Shown here piece after piece: positions 46,291 through 57,625 of a stretch of DNA of 64,000 nucleotides. A program made the position numbers and the translations under genes. The stretch's first letter is position 1. Each line of letters opens with the position of its first letter. The notes beneath the pieces were generated by a model, which ran no database searches, had not been told where the DNA came from, and worked only from the letters and a program-made list of their open reading frames with translations. The DNA comes from Reticulitermes lucifugus (Eukaryota > Arthropoda > Insecta > Blattodea > Rhinotermitidae), in contig JAKCWW010000151.1 of the NCBI GenBank assembly GCA_026260175.1, forward strand, positions 32,213 through 96,212. The letters run 5' to 3'.

Positions 46291-47297
46291 ATGCCTTCGA
46301 GAGTGCATTTCAACTGATATTTTTTGTACAGTACGTCCCGTCTGTAAATTATGTTTTAATATTCGACATGCAGGGGGAGCATTACGAATCTAGTGCCATG
46401 CTTTTCAAGTTACAGATCTGACGGGGTTTAGAATCGAGATTCAAAGGTGGAATTTTAATAGCCTACGTGGACTGCCATAAGGAATTTTCATTTTCAGTGG
46501 TGCTTCGTAATAATCCTTGTCTACGTTATCAAGGAAATGGCGTAGGTTCATAGAAGACGGTTATGGCAATACATAGTATTTTTCTAGTGGTAGCTAGGCA
46601 GCTCTGTATAGTGCGTAAAGCGATTGCCTGTGCATCAGTGGTGTGCAAACGTTTTTGTAATGTTCGGAAGCGAACAGTGTTGCTAACTTGGAGAGATTCA
46701 ACACATCTCTTGCATTGAGTATTTATTTCCGGATGAAATGAATACTGGGCTGCGCACATTTCAGTACCAGTTATTTGATATACACTGGCGTATGTTTCGG
46801 CGCAGAATGGGGCGTAAATACGTATGACTGTCCTGTAGCCGTGAGCCGATTTACTATAGCGGGACCTTTGCCTTGGCGAGTACTGATCTGTCAAGAGCTC
46901 ATGTGTGAAAAGTATAAATAGTTTTTGTTATTTACTTCGTCCTAATTGTTGGAATCAGGTTGCCGTATACAGTGAGGGCTGATCTCTGTGCAGGGTTTGA
47001 AGGCTGTACGAGTATACACGGTTCAGTAAAATAAAGTTCTGCTCGCCCAGCTTATAAGGATGCTGCAAAAAAAAGGCTTATTAATGTCTCACTCCGCGTT
47101 TCCCTCAAACTGTTGCGCTTCCCCAGTATCTCCCTATACCCGCCTAGTGGCATTAATTGTGTGGTATAGCCGAGCAAGGTAAGTTTGTTGTGATTGTAAG
47201 AAAGTTGAAGTGACAGGGGGGCTTGGAGATCGTAGAAACATGTAACTAATAATATTCACATTCCGTGCATTAAGCATGTTATTCATGCAGTTGGAAG
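46291..47297. other. No gene recognised
   Basis: A minus-strand 121-codon frame (46529-46894) has no domain I know. Nothing else supportable. Confidence 0.42.
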
Positions 47298-47350
47298 TAA
47301 ATGCACTTACAGTTAGCAAACGTATATTGTATTATCTAATGGTAACACTC

Positions 47351-47386
47351 TCCTACATGCTTCGGCCCAAATCAGCCATCGTCAGG
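47351..47386 (-). ncRNA. Hammerhead-like motif, left arm
   Basis: The minus strand reads CCTGACGATGGCT, loop, GGCCGAAGCATGTAGG. The first core box CTGACGA is intact; the second is GAAGC. Homologous to 47638-47673. Confidence 0.62.
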
Positions 47387-47637
47387 GAAAATCAAGGACA
47401 AAGCATAAGAGACATACGTAAACAGGTATCCATCTTCAAATACTTAAAGTGTACAAATATAGGATAGTGCAGTAAGACACAAATATTTGAGATTATATTA
47501 ATGTAAATAAATTAGTCTGTATTGTTTATTTACAGTAATATAATATAAAATTCTGATACCTCACTGCATTATCCGATATTTGCATATATTATGTGTACCT
47601 ATGTTTACGTATGTCTCATGCTTTGTGCTTGATTCTC

Positions 47638-47673
47638 CCGGAGGATGGCTGATTTAAGCCGAAACATGTAGGA
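47638..47673 (+). ncRNA. Hammerhead-like motif, right arm
   Basis: CCGGAGGATGGCT, loop, AAGCCGAAACATGTAGG. Here GAAAC is intact while the first core box is mutated, the reverse of the left arm. The shared ancestor was probably CTGACGA..GAAAC. Confidence 0.62.
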
Positions 47674-47727
47674 AAGTGTATACCATGAGATAATACAACA
47701 TATGTTTGTTAACTGTAAGTGCATTTA

Positions 47728-48789
47728 GTTGATATTATATGAAAAACATGTAAACGATATTTACGCGTTCCAGTTACAGTTTTATTCGAGCAGGGGGTGT
47801 CAACACATACGGACATAGCACGTTTGCCACATAGACTGTCGCTAATCTTCTTACTAGTAACATCACTTCAACGTTTTCTGTAGTTACATGACGCACCTAA
47901 CATTTTCAGATTTTCTCGGGAGTTGGCAACGTCGCACTGTTGTAGGCGAATGGCGCAGTGCAGTCCTACAGAACAGCGTTGACACGTCGGCTTGGGAGAA
48001 AGAAAATTACTTTTTTCTCGCTAGCAACAACCGCTTTGGGATTGTTGATTGAGATGGAAGTCACTGGTAGGGATTAGGCTTCAGCAGCAGACAGCATGTG
48101 GAAAGCCTAGAGGGCCGTTGTCATTACCATCAGTGGGACTTCTTCGAATGGTCTCAGTATATTGTAACTGCGCTGTCCCGGCTCCCATCTGTGCGATGCT
48201 GTATTTTTGCTTAATTCTTGGTTTGTTTCCAAAATCAAATCCACTTTTAATACAATATTGTGTCTCTCTATTGGTCTTCTGTACTGTATAGGCGAATTGG
48301 TATTTTTTTAGTATCTCCCTCTGTCCATATATTGAAATCCTTTTGGCCGTATTAGTTCTTAAGCCTTACTGTCGTGCTTTATATGTCTTTTGGGATTGTG
48401 GTTTTGTTTTGTGAGAACCTATGATTATTTTACTCAGAGTAATAATCTTGAATCGCATATGTATATGTATGACTTTGTTTCTTCTCCAGGTACACATATT
48501 ATATTTGTCATAGACATACAGAAGGCATTTCGTGTAGAGGAGAGTTTCCATGATGTGTCTTTGTAAGATGTTTGACTTCAAGTACGTAATCATAGCAGTG
48601 CCCCTGGAACATAATAAGGTTTGCCCTGAAGGGCCTGCTTGGCGGGACTACCTTCCATGTCGGCTAATGACACTGGATGCAAAGCAGCTAGGGTCTTACC
48701 TGCATATAGCAGCACTGTGTGCAAAAGGGGAATACTTACCATCGGGGTGAATATACAGATACGCATCGGGGTGAATTTTCATATCTAAT
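47728..48789. other. No gene or repeat recognised
   Basis: Frames under 81 codons. Nothing supportable. Confidence 0.45.
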
Positions 48790-48905
48790 GGGATATGGCG
48801 CCGTGTAGTTTGCTAAATCCTTGCCGACGTTTCGGATTTGCATGGAGGTAGCAGGCCCTTCCAAAACGCCGGTAACACTACCAGTCTACACGTCGTTATA
48901 TCCCG
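48790..48905. repeat. FWDVTPC-type repeat as a compact inverted pair
   Basis: Left arm 48790-48836 (GGGATAT..CCGTGTAGTTTG..CCGACGTTTCGGA) and right arm 48859-48905 (TCCAAAACGCCGG..CTACACG..ATATCCC) are inverted copies around a 22-bp centre. The centre (ATGGAGGTAGCAGGCCC region) equals the stem-II side of the hammerhead-like motif, so both arms share it. Confidence 0.72.
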
Positions 48906-51096
48906 CAAGACAAATCTTCATCACTATGGCCGTGAGAGCGTCATCTTGTGTTATTAGGTTGTTCGGCAGACTGGCATTCCTTTTTAAATGGCAGTTGCTC
49001 CGAAACGGCAGAGAAGTGTCTTTCAAAACTTTAGAGAGGTGTTATTCGGAAGCAGGGCTGTGATTAGAGGGGACTGTGTGAACTGTTGCCCTGAAATATG
49101 TGCAATGATATGAGAAAAGAAATTAATTGGAGAGTGAGTGGTCTGTTTGGTCGTGTAGTAACTACCATTCATACCGACCCTTCTGTGGTCAATTTATTGA
49201 CGGTTCAAGACGTTCCTTGCTTTTAGGGACTTCAGAGTTTATCACCATGTAGAAACAAAACTCCAAGCACTGCTGTTACCAATTCTTCAATTGTGATAAC
49301 AGACGAATCTTTAGACGTGTAGGTGAATAAATGTTTAGTTTAGGCCCATAGCGAAGTTACGTTAACCCGTGCTGTTGAATGTGTCATGTGTCCCGTATGT
49401 GTTTGTACTCGCCATAAGAGACGGGGAGCGTGGATCACGTATTTTGGAACCCGGGATACAGCACAGAAACACCATCCGTGAGATATCCCGACCATTGGGT
49501 AATACAACCAACCCTCACCGTTCGCTGGTATTGCGTTCTTGAGAAATCCCGCGAACGGTGAAAACGCGATGCGCGAAGTTAAGACCTTACGGGGAAAATG
49601 GGGTTAGGGGAATGACACATGAAACACGATAGTGTGTGAACTGATGATTATTAAACACGGAAACATTTGTGTTATTTGGTGGAATGATGTCAGTGTTGGC
49701 GGAAAGTTGTCACGGTGAACGAACGGTGTATGGTGGCGGGGGAGACAAGGTTTGGCGGAGGAGGAGGTTATCTTTGCTTTGTCTTATTCTGCGTGTCCAT
49801 ATTACACCTCCTTGTACGGTGCCATGACAGCCTACATCTCCGTGTTCAGCCAAAACACCCAAGGCCCTGTCCGTCTTTTCGAGAAGAGGGTCACGGACTC
49901 AACACAAGAAATTTTTGCACTAACTTCAGCACTGGCGTTAACGTTTCCTCTGAAGCTGTCTTCATTTTTCTTGGTGAAACAAATCGTTGATCTGTTATAC
50001 CATAGTGGCGACCCACCACAGCAGTGCGCATTCCCGTGTCCATCAGCACGTATATTACACTTTGCAAAGAGAGTTAAAACACGGGAGCAGCAGTTAGTTG
50101 TAACAATTGCGAAAAGTACTGGCGAAGTACATTTCGCATCGGACTATGATAAGGTAGCTATGGAGTAAGACAGGCAGACACGTGCAGCCCCTTGTGTACT
50201 ACATCGCGCGCTTATGGAAGCGGGACCGCAATTGAGTTAGGGACCTACATCGGGATTCACGAGGGTTGTCCCAGTAATTTTCCAGCGAATATGCAGAACC
50301 GCCTTGTGCGAACCCATGACCGAGGTTGGTGTGCCGTAATAATGTATGATGGCCTCAGAGTCGGTATAGACCAGTAAAGACGCCGCCCCTTTAGAGAATC
50401 GAATTGCAGTTTCGTGTGGATGTATAGCACAAGAAAAACAGCTGAGATTATTTACACCTGCCTTGGCCCTTTGTCTATCAGACCCGTAACTCAGTGTCGC
50501 CGAAGTAACGATTTGGATCGGGATTTCATTGTGCATGCGCCTTCCTGTAGTTTTCAAAGCCAGTCTCGTATTAATTTGTGCAAGTCGGTATTGTACGTAT
50601 GAGCTTCTCATGTTGCATCGCCATGAATGGAGTTAATTTCCTCTATACCAATATTTATTTACGCTCAGTAAATAAAACAAATACTTCAGTCACTTAGGTT
50701 AATTGTTTTTGTTCCCCCACAAAGCGTATGTATAGTCTTATTTTTAGGCCTAGTCGGTGTTTACCGAATGCGCGGTAGATGTGGCTGATACCACTAACAG
50801 AGTGCGGATGAAATTACTGGCCTCTTTTAGGCGTGGCCGATGGTATTTTAAAGCGCAGCCAACTTGATTCTGTCCGTCACTAGAGAATAGGGCGTGTAAG
50901 TTAGTGTGTACAGTGACCTATTTTTTAGTGTAGTTCGGTGTTATCTGAATGTGCAGTGAGTGTGAGTCCTAATATGGGGTGAAGATCGCGGAGGAAGCTG
51001 GAGCTGTTTCATGTATTGTTTGGGCTCAAAGCCTAAGCCACCTGACCACACTTCCCATCTTCGCAATTTATTTCTCTGAGATACATTGTGATATAC
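48906..51096. other. No gene recognised; one weak motif
   Basis: At 49640-49668 CTGATGATTATT is followed by ACGGAAACATTTGTG, a weak hammerhead-like match without a good stem II. A 138-codon plus frame (49752-50168) starts MAEEEVIFALSYS but matches no family I know. Confidence 0.42.
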
Positions 51097-51500
51097 TAGA
51101 GTGTCCACAAAGTCGTCACTCTTTTAAAAATTTATCACTCCGTAAACAAAACGCTTAGAAATATTCAGTCTTTTGCAGATTTTGTCTCAAGCCAAAAAGT
51201 TTGTGTGTGATTTAGTCCACCTCAACACATTTTGATGAAATATTTCCTGGCAGATGGATTGGCCGTGGTGGACCAATCTCTGATATCACGCCCTTGGATT
51301 CCTTCCTGTTGGCGTATGTGAAGGATTATGCTCACAGAACGTCTGTGGATGACATCGCAACCCTTCGTGCAAGGATAATCGAAGCAAGGCGAAATGTGGC
51401 GGAAGGAATGTTGACCCGTACATAGGTAGAACTAGAGTGTCCAGCTTGATGTGATCAGGGGCACAAGGGGTTCCTGTGTTGAGGTGCAGAAAAGTGTACA
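51097..51500 (+). pseudogene. Tc1/mariner-superfamily transposase C-terminal remnant
   Basis: One frame reads WIGRGGPISDITPLDSFLLA then YVKDYAHRTSVDDIATLRAR and IIEARRNVAEGMLTRT, followed by a stop where family members have W. This follows the insect pattern WPPRSPDLTPLDFFLWGYVKD...LRARI.EA....M...V. The WPPRSP part is deleted. Upstream TAGAGTGTCCACAAAGTCGT may be the left terminus, so the copy looks internally deleted. It is a different lineage from the mariner at 34505. Confidence 0.75.
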
Positions 51501-52540
51501 TAAACTTCTTGAATTAAGGAAACAGTTTGAAAAGACTATTTCCATCCGTTTTGGGTATCGTGTAATAAATATTTAAAATGGGAGCAGGGCTTCCCGGACA
51601 CACACTGTTACGTGTACATTTAAGGCAAGGCCGCCCAAGTCTCTTAATTTCATCCAATCAAAAGTTCTGTATAATTACGTTTTTCCCCAGGCGAGTCTCA
51701 TGTCAGACGAGCACAACTTAACGAAGTTCCTCATTGCGCCATCTTTGTGTACTTGGTGCCTCTTTCTTGGGTCAGAATATCATCTTAAAATTTTGTTGGT
51801 ACACGCCCTCAGTCTCTCTTGCTTATAAAGCAATATTTAACGCCATGGACATGACTAGACTAAAGAGAAGGTAGAAATTTGAACGAAATTTATGCCGCTA
51901 TGCGGGTTTTATCAAAAGGCAAAACAAACATGTTGCGAATGTGAATCATTTGTGTATTCCAGCAGACTGACGGTGTTGCATGAAGTTCATTCTGGGTGCC
52001 TGTAGGTATACTTTGTATTATACCGAGATTGCGACAGACTTTTAAGTTCCAGGCTTCGTTTTTACCATTGAAAATTGGCTTCACAAATATTGGTTTATAA
52101 ACTTCTAAAAACAATCTAAGTTACATCTTTTAATTAGAGCATATTAGTAAAAAATGGAGACTGCATGGCGTTAGCGTTATGTATTTTCAATTTATAATGT
52201 GTTGGGAAGATTACATACACGGTTTATTTTACATTTTTTATGTTTTAAAACATATCAACAGGTCGGAATCGTCAAAAGTTGATAGTGGTAACAACCCACT
52301 TTAGTGTCCCGAAATATCGGAGTTCTTAATCGGGATCCCTGTTCATGAAGACGTATGGTAGGTAGACGTACCGTTCCACGCCCGGCTGTATATCAAGATG
52401 AATCACATGTTACCAGATGAGTGAATTTCATGAAGCTTGGTGTGATCATGCTTGGCAAGTTGACAATATGTACGCCTGGCGTGGCGTCGATGAATGATGA
52501 ATCATTGTAGCTTGGTACGTAAATGAAAAATGTCTTCCGG
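51501..52540. other. No gene or repeat recognised
   Basis: Short chance frames only. Confidence 0.45.
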
Positions 52541-52681
52541 GGTGTGACCCTCTGTAATCTGCTAGAAATTTAACCGACTTTTCGGACGAGCCCGTTGCCA
52601 CAATGTTTAGGGTAGAGTATGGAAGCGCTAGCTTTTTCCGAAACGCCTGTAAATTTCTACCAGATTACAGGGGGTCACATC
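52541..52681. repeat. FWDVTPC-type repeat as a compact inverted pair, well kept
   Basis: Left arm 52541-52586 (GTGTGACCCTCTGTAATCTG, CTAGAAATTTAACCGACTTT) and right arm 52637-52681 (CGAAACGCCTGTAAATTTCT, ACCAGATTACAGGGGGTCAC) are inverted copies around a 50-bp centre. The minus strand of the right arm reads YDVTPCNLVEIYRRFGKS. GAAACGCCTGTA on the plus strand fits the GAAAC..GUH end of a hammerhead core; the first core box is decayed. Confidence 0.78.
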
Positions 52682-53189
52682 GTAAAATAGAGGTCCTGAT
52701 ACCCACCCGTGAGGACTCCAAATCTCACATGGTACACACACATTACGTGCACAAGTAGCAGGAGTGGTCTTACAGCTTGCAGGTTTAATCTTCTGCATTT
52801 TATGGCACATCGAGCCGTGAGCCCCACACGAAACTTCTAAGCGCGAGGACCAACCCTTGTCGGCTGTTCTCTATTCGATGCAGATTTCTAATGATTTGCG
52901 GCTAGGCGCCTGTACTTATCGGCGCTGTTGGACTGGGAACGGGTGGCGTGGCGTGACTTCTAAGTGGAAGCTTGCATGACCGGTTGGCCCATTTGTCTTA
53001 GACACTCCACCCCACCACACGGTGGCATTTTTAGTGCTACTTAGCACTTATTAAGGCTGCTACTCAATTGTTTTATTACGACGCGCCAACGTGTTACGCT
53101 CCTGCGAGTCTCGGCACCAGCAGTACACGGTATTTATTGTCATGAGATTATTACATTGCAGCTGTTTTATAATCTCATTTGTTCCATTT

Positions 53190-53605
53190 ACGTCATCATC
53201 TGTATTTCTCCATTTTCTTCTTCGCCTTGTTTTGCTGTCTACTCCGTCCGTTCATTTGTTCTCCCGGTTTTCATATTGTTTTTCTTGATTTTTTTTATCT
53301 GTATTCTGATTTGGCTCACTGTCCTGCTTCTGCTTCTTAATTTCCATTTCCTTCTGTATCCTAATTCGCTTGGGCGTCTTCTTCTTCTGACGTTTCCTCA
53401 TTTTCCCCTTTTTCGTCCTTTTCATTTTTGCATTTGTACCATGCTAATCTCTTACACCCTAATTTACCACCATATATAATCATAATTAATTTTCTCTGCC
53501 CTTCATTTTCTCGGTTTCCTGTCTGCCATTTCCACATTCTGCATCTTTTTCTGCTCATTTCCTTTTTCTTCTCCCGCTCCTCCATGAACATCATCATTTC
53601 GCATT
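53190..53605 (+). repeat. Long C+T-rich tract
   Basis: About 400 bp dominated by C and T on the plus strand (CTTCTTCTTCTG, CCCCTTTTTCGTCCTTTTC and similar). It is not a clean microsatellite. Frames through it are low-complexity F/S/L peptides. It could be an intronic polypyrimidine region or a decayed simple repeat. Confidence 0.6.
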
Positions 53606-53724
53606 TCCTTTAGGTCCTGCTTTCTCTGGACGCCCCTACCAGATTCGAGACTAGAGAGATTTCTTCATGTTCAGTTGCTGTTACTTTTGTGTGTACCATT
53701 TTCATGGTCTATTAAAAAGCAAGC

Positions 53725-53835
53725 ATTATTTTGGAAGATTGAAGTCTTCCAAGATGAGACGCCGTGTCAACTGATGTATAGTAGCCGACGTTTCAGAGCG
53801 AGCGTGCTGCCTCCGTCTTCATGGTGTAGCAGTCC
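53725..53835 (+). repeat. FWDVTPC-type repeat
   Basis: The plus frame reads IEVFQDETPCQLMYSSRRFR. The minus strand reads ATGAAGACGGAGG, loop, GCTCTGAAACGTCGG, with only the first base of the CTGAAGA box changed. It is the best-kept hammerhead-like motif of this family. Confidence 0.75.
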
Positions 53836-56636
53836 ATTCCACATTCCTTACAGTTAATTATTCAGTGATCATCTGATCGTTCGACTAGAGACATATAATA
53901 TGAGTTATTGAAAGCACAGTTAAATAGTGTGAGTCCGGTACCGCCGGACGTTTGTTATTTCACCATATTGTGATTTTATCATTACATAGAACTTGTAATC
54001 GTCAGCGTAAATGTAAAGCTGTGTTATTCAGGGACGACATTATTACAGATAAAGAGTTCACGGTGCTTACATGCTTCGAAGCCAGGTCCGAACCCGTGAG
54101 CAGGCATCATCCAACAACAAACTGCACATCTTTTCAGCAGCACTGGCCTCGCAGATCTGTACTGATCTAAGTATCTGCTGCGCAAGTTTCCCACACTCCA
54201 AGTAGTTGGTGATGTAGCACCACAAGTTTCTCGACCGAGGGGAGACATTTGAACTTCGCAAACTCCAGTGGCTACCGGGATTCCCCTATGTTATGCATAA
54301 ATAGATATGGGGCTCCTAACCGAGAATCTAAACGTGTATCTTTTGCCTATTACAAGTGGCCTAAACGTTGCATCGCGATATTCAATAGAATTGCATTATA
54401 ATTCATTGTTTGGGATATAGTTTGTGAGGTTGTAGTTGGGTTATGAACCGGGATAAGGTCGTGGGTTCTGGTATTGGCGGTGTTGAACTAGCGGAGTAGA
54501 ACGTTTGGGATTTATTTCGTCACATTCCTTGTTGAGTTACAAGTACTGTGTTACACTTCTTATACTGGGTTCTAGAGGTTAAAGATAATTCCACTCCGCC
54601 TTGTTTATCATGTTTGACGGCATTTTACATATACGATAATGTTTAGATAACTTATTTCCATTACTTTTCAATTATCCTCTACAGTTTGTCATCACGCAGC
54701 TCACAGGCTTTTATCAGTTAAAGTGATGATTTAATAACACAGACTGTGCTGTCAATCACGAATATCAGAATAGTTGAACGCATTTTGTGTAGTGGCACGT
54801 GGGTGTTTTTGATATGTTGGACGTGTAGCTCAAATGGTGATAATGCTCACAGAGGTGTGGCAGGAGTTCGTCTTGGCGCATGAAGATGTCACTGGTATCG
54901 CACTTGGAAACTGGTCACTTGGTAGACAGAAAAGCAGATACGAGAGCATTAAGTTAGTGACTTGTGGGGATGTTAACTGGACTGAACTGGCTCGGCATTG
55001 TATGAAGTGGCGAGCCCTGGTTTTATCTGTGATGATCCTTGGCTTCTGTTACCAGAAAGACAATATGTGGGATCCTTATCTTTATTGAACTTCTCTTTTT
55101 ATTTACTAAATTGTGTGAAGTGTTTGTCACGACATGTTGGATATTAAAGTTGGGGGGGGGGGTGGGGGAAGTTGTCTGTCAGCATTTAGATTTTTCCTTT
55201 TGGACAGAAAGGCGGCCGTGTATTCGAAATTATGAATCTGCCCTTCGGTTGTATATCCGCACAATTGCGCCGGGTTCCTCACTGTCCTGAAACACTCAGG
55301 CAAAAATCTAAAATTGTACCATTGTTGCCGCAGAGACGTTGCAGACACAATTTACTTCTGCGGTTACGAAAACAATCAGCATACTAAAACTGATCTATGT
55401 CCGCACATAAGGTCATCGATTTACGGTTTAGGACTGGTTTAAAATACATTGTGCTTCTCTGTAATGTAATTTTACGTTGCGTGCAGAAATGATAAAGAGC
55501 ATTGCATAATTTTTAGAAAGGCAGATAGATACATTTAGTCTTAGTTGGCCATGTGACTAAGTACCACCCTCTGGAGATATTTAGACAGCCATGCTGGCCG
55601 TAACATTCGTGAACACGGAGCTCGTGACCGAATGTTTCCAGCAGACGATGGGGGTGTTTTTTTTTTATTTTTACTCACTGAAACTTTTGAGAATCTTTTA
55701 CAGCCCAATTATGTACTCGTCTACCAAGATACCTGACCAGTTTTTGTTGCCGAGATTTATCCCTGACCTTCTCCAAGTGAATCAGTTGATACATTTCTTA
55801 TTTCAGCCATGCGTGATACATGTCCTGTCTTTCTGCCCCTATTTATTTAATCGCTCCGGTGATGTTAAAATTGTGATGTGCGTCACTCTATGATTTTCTG
55901 CATTCTGCCTCGGCCTCACCGTTCTTCGATAGAACTGTTGTAATCAGAAGTCACAAATCTTCATTATTCCGTCAAGACGTCAGAGCTTCAAGCACACTTC
56001 GTTTCGTGTGAGGGAATGCGAAGATCGTAGACCAAAACACTCGACTGTTGTCTTTCCACTGATGTAATCGCATGGTATCAATACGTTTTATCAGAAAATC
56101 ATGACTTGTTTTCATATTGTCTGCCAATCAACAATCCTGGTATGTGGTGCCGTTTGTTCCATAGACTGTGCTGCGTTTCAGCAGTTATTGACTGTAAGCG
56201 TGAATTAGAACGAAAAGGTGGCCTAAAGTTCCTCTTAACAAACGTAACTTTCCGCTTTTGGCTAAGCATAATTTCACGACGACTTACAGTGGTATGGAGA
56301 TAAAACTCCACGCCTCTAGATCTCCGCACAGCACTTGGATGAGTCTTCATTTGTACACAACGACCACTTCACTTCCCGAAGAAGTATAATAAACTCAGGG
56401 CCTGGGTCGATATTTAAAGATGTCACAGTGGAGCGTCTGGAATTTCACGTCTTCTGCGATGTTTTATTTTCGAAGGAACGCGGCGCCGCCATCCTCAGGG
56501 TAATGCAGTCTTCTTAACACCAAAACATTAAGAAAATTCGGAATTGTCGGCAGCTGTCAACCGGGCGACATTAGCCCATAGCCGTTTTGGATACAGTAAC
56601 GACGAACAGAAAATCCGTTGTCCCTACCAAGAGGAT
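53836..56636. other. No gene recognised
   Basis: Frames of 60-100 codons without domains; a run of eleven G at 55152-55162. Nothing supportable. Confidence 0.42.
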
Positions 56637-56823
56637 TGTTTTCGCTTGGCGTGCAGACCGGCTCTGGAGCCCACACAGCTTCCCATTCGGTACATACCGC
56701 AGGCTTCTTCCCTAGGGGTAATGTGGCCGGGTTAGGCTGACCACTCGACTCCATCCCGTGCCCAGGTAAAGAACGAATGGAGCTTTTGCTTCCACTACTC
56801 CTCATGCCTTCATGACATGTACA
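56637..56823 (+). mobile_element. SINE1, head missing
   Basis: CAGACCGGCTCTGGAGCCCA, CCTAGGGGTAATGTGGCCGG, TGACCACTCGACTCCATCCC and CATGCCTTCATGACATGTAC follow the SINE1 body in order. It is 5' truncated before box B. Confidence 0.7.
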
Positions 56824-57625
56824 AAGGAAGACTTCACGTCTACCGGCAGCGAATAGAATCCTGTTTCTCCGGCGCCATACCATCACTTTTCTGTTTAACA
56901 CACGAAGTATAAGGAGTGTTCAGTCCAGTGCGATTCTGTTACCGTAACGCCCGTTGTAGTACATCCCAGTTTTGACAGTTTTGGTGCTGCCGTTCCAATC
57001 GTGGCAAGTGGCCCATTTTGGGCGCCATCAGATACCACTGCGAGTGCCTTCATGGCTTCGGGGTGGAAACGTTTATTGAAATACAGCTACGGACGTGTAA
57101 CGGACAGACCGAAAGTACGTCCGGCCTTCCTTTCCCATAATAAACATGCCCCCACCACCTCATGCAGCATACGGTTTCGTAATGTGACAGCGGGAGCATG
57201 CCATGCTATGATGGTGACGTCAGCGGGTCCCGTGTGATAAGATAAGCGTGTAGCGCCATCTTGTGGTGAGATCATACTTCTCTGCAACGCGACGAAACGC
57301 CTACTTTTGTCTTGCCACAGCTGCTGGTGCTGTTACAGAAACTGCGAATCGTCAACATCAGGGGTGTCCGTCCAACCGTTTCGTGACAAAGATAACCGTT
57401 ACTGTAGGCTGCTTCACCCCAATTATGATTTAATATTGAATACCGTTTATATAATTTACGAGTGTTCGCGTGCTGCATAATACAAGCTGGCGGGCTGCGG
57501 GTTGTACACCCCTGGTGTACCGTGTCAGCCGGGTGGTTCGCACACTGCACGATCTGATTCCAGTGTCTGTACATTTCCTGTCTCCCGTGCTTCTGTCAAT
57601 GTGTGTTATCCCAAAACCAAATATT
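56824..57625. other. No gene recognised
   Basis: Overlapping frames on both strands (up to 114 codons) show no domain. The GC content is a little higher than around it, and I could not tie it to an element. Confidence 0.4.

Larger units (their letters stand above)
47298..47727. mobile_element. Second inverted-pair retroelement tail with hammerhead-like motifs
   Basis: Left arm 47298-47480 and right arm 47551-47727 are inverted copies, roughly 85% alike by eye. Shared blocks are AAATGCACTTACAGTTA, TGTATTATCT, AAATCAGCCATC, CACAAAGCAT and AGACATACGTAAACA. Each arm holds an outward-reading hammerhead-like motif about 55 bp from the outer end. The centre is only 70 bp of AT-rich DNA. The architecture equals that at 8905-9660 but the sequence subfamily differs. 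Confidence 0.85.

Noticed and set aside
45880-46308. 142-codon minus-strand frame
   Set aside because: It overlaps the repeated CAGTATTA motif and has no domain or plausible composition.
46636-46680. CAGTGGTGTGCAAACG as a hAT terminus
   Set aside because: No matching right terminus or duplication; the similarity is too short.
49752-50168. 138-codon open frame starting MAEEEVIFALSYS
   Set aside because: No recognisable domain, no splice or promoter context, and competing frames overlap it. A frame of this length is expected by chance in 64 kb.
56462-56503. Minus-strand CTGAGGATGGCGG..GAAAAT as a hammerhead-like motif
   Set aside because: Stem II does not pair well and GAAAC is altered; it may be related but is too weak to list.
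57001-57237. 78-codon frame MASGPFWAPSDTT
   Set aside because: No family recognised. The minus strand also has open frames, so this is likely GC-related chance.
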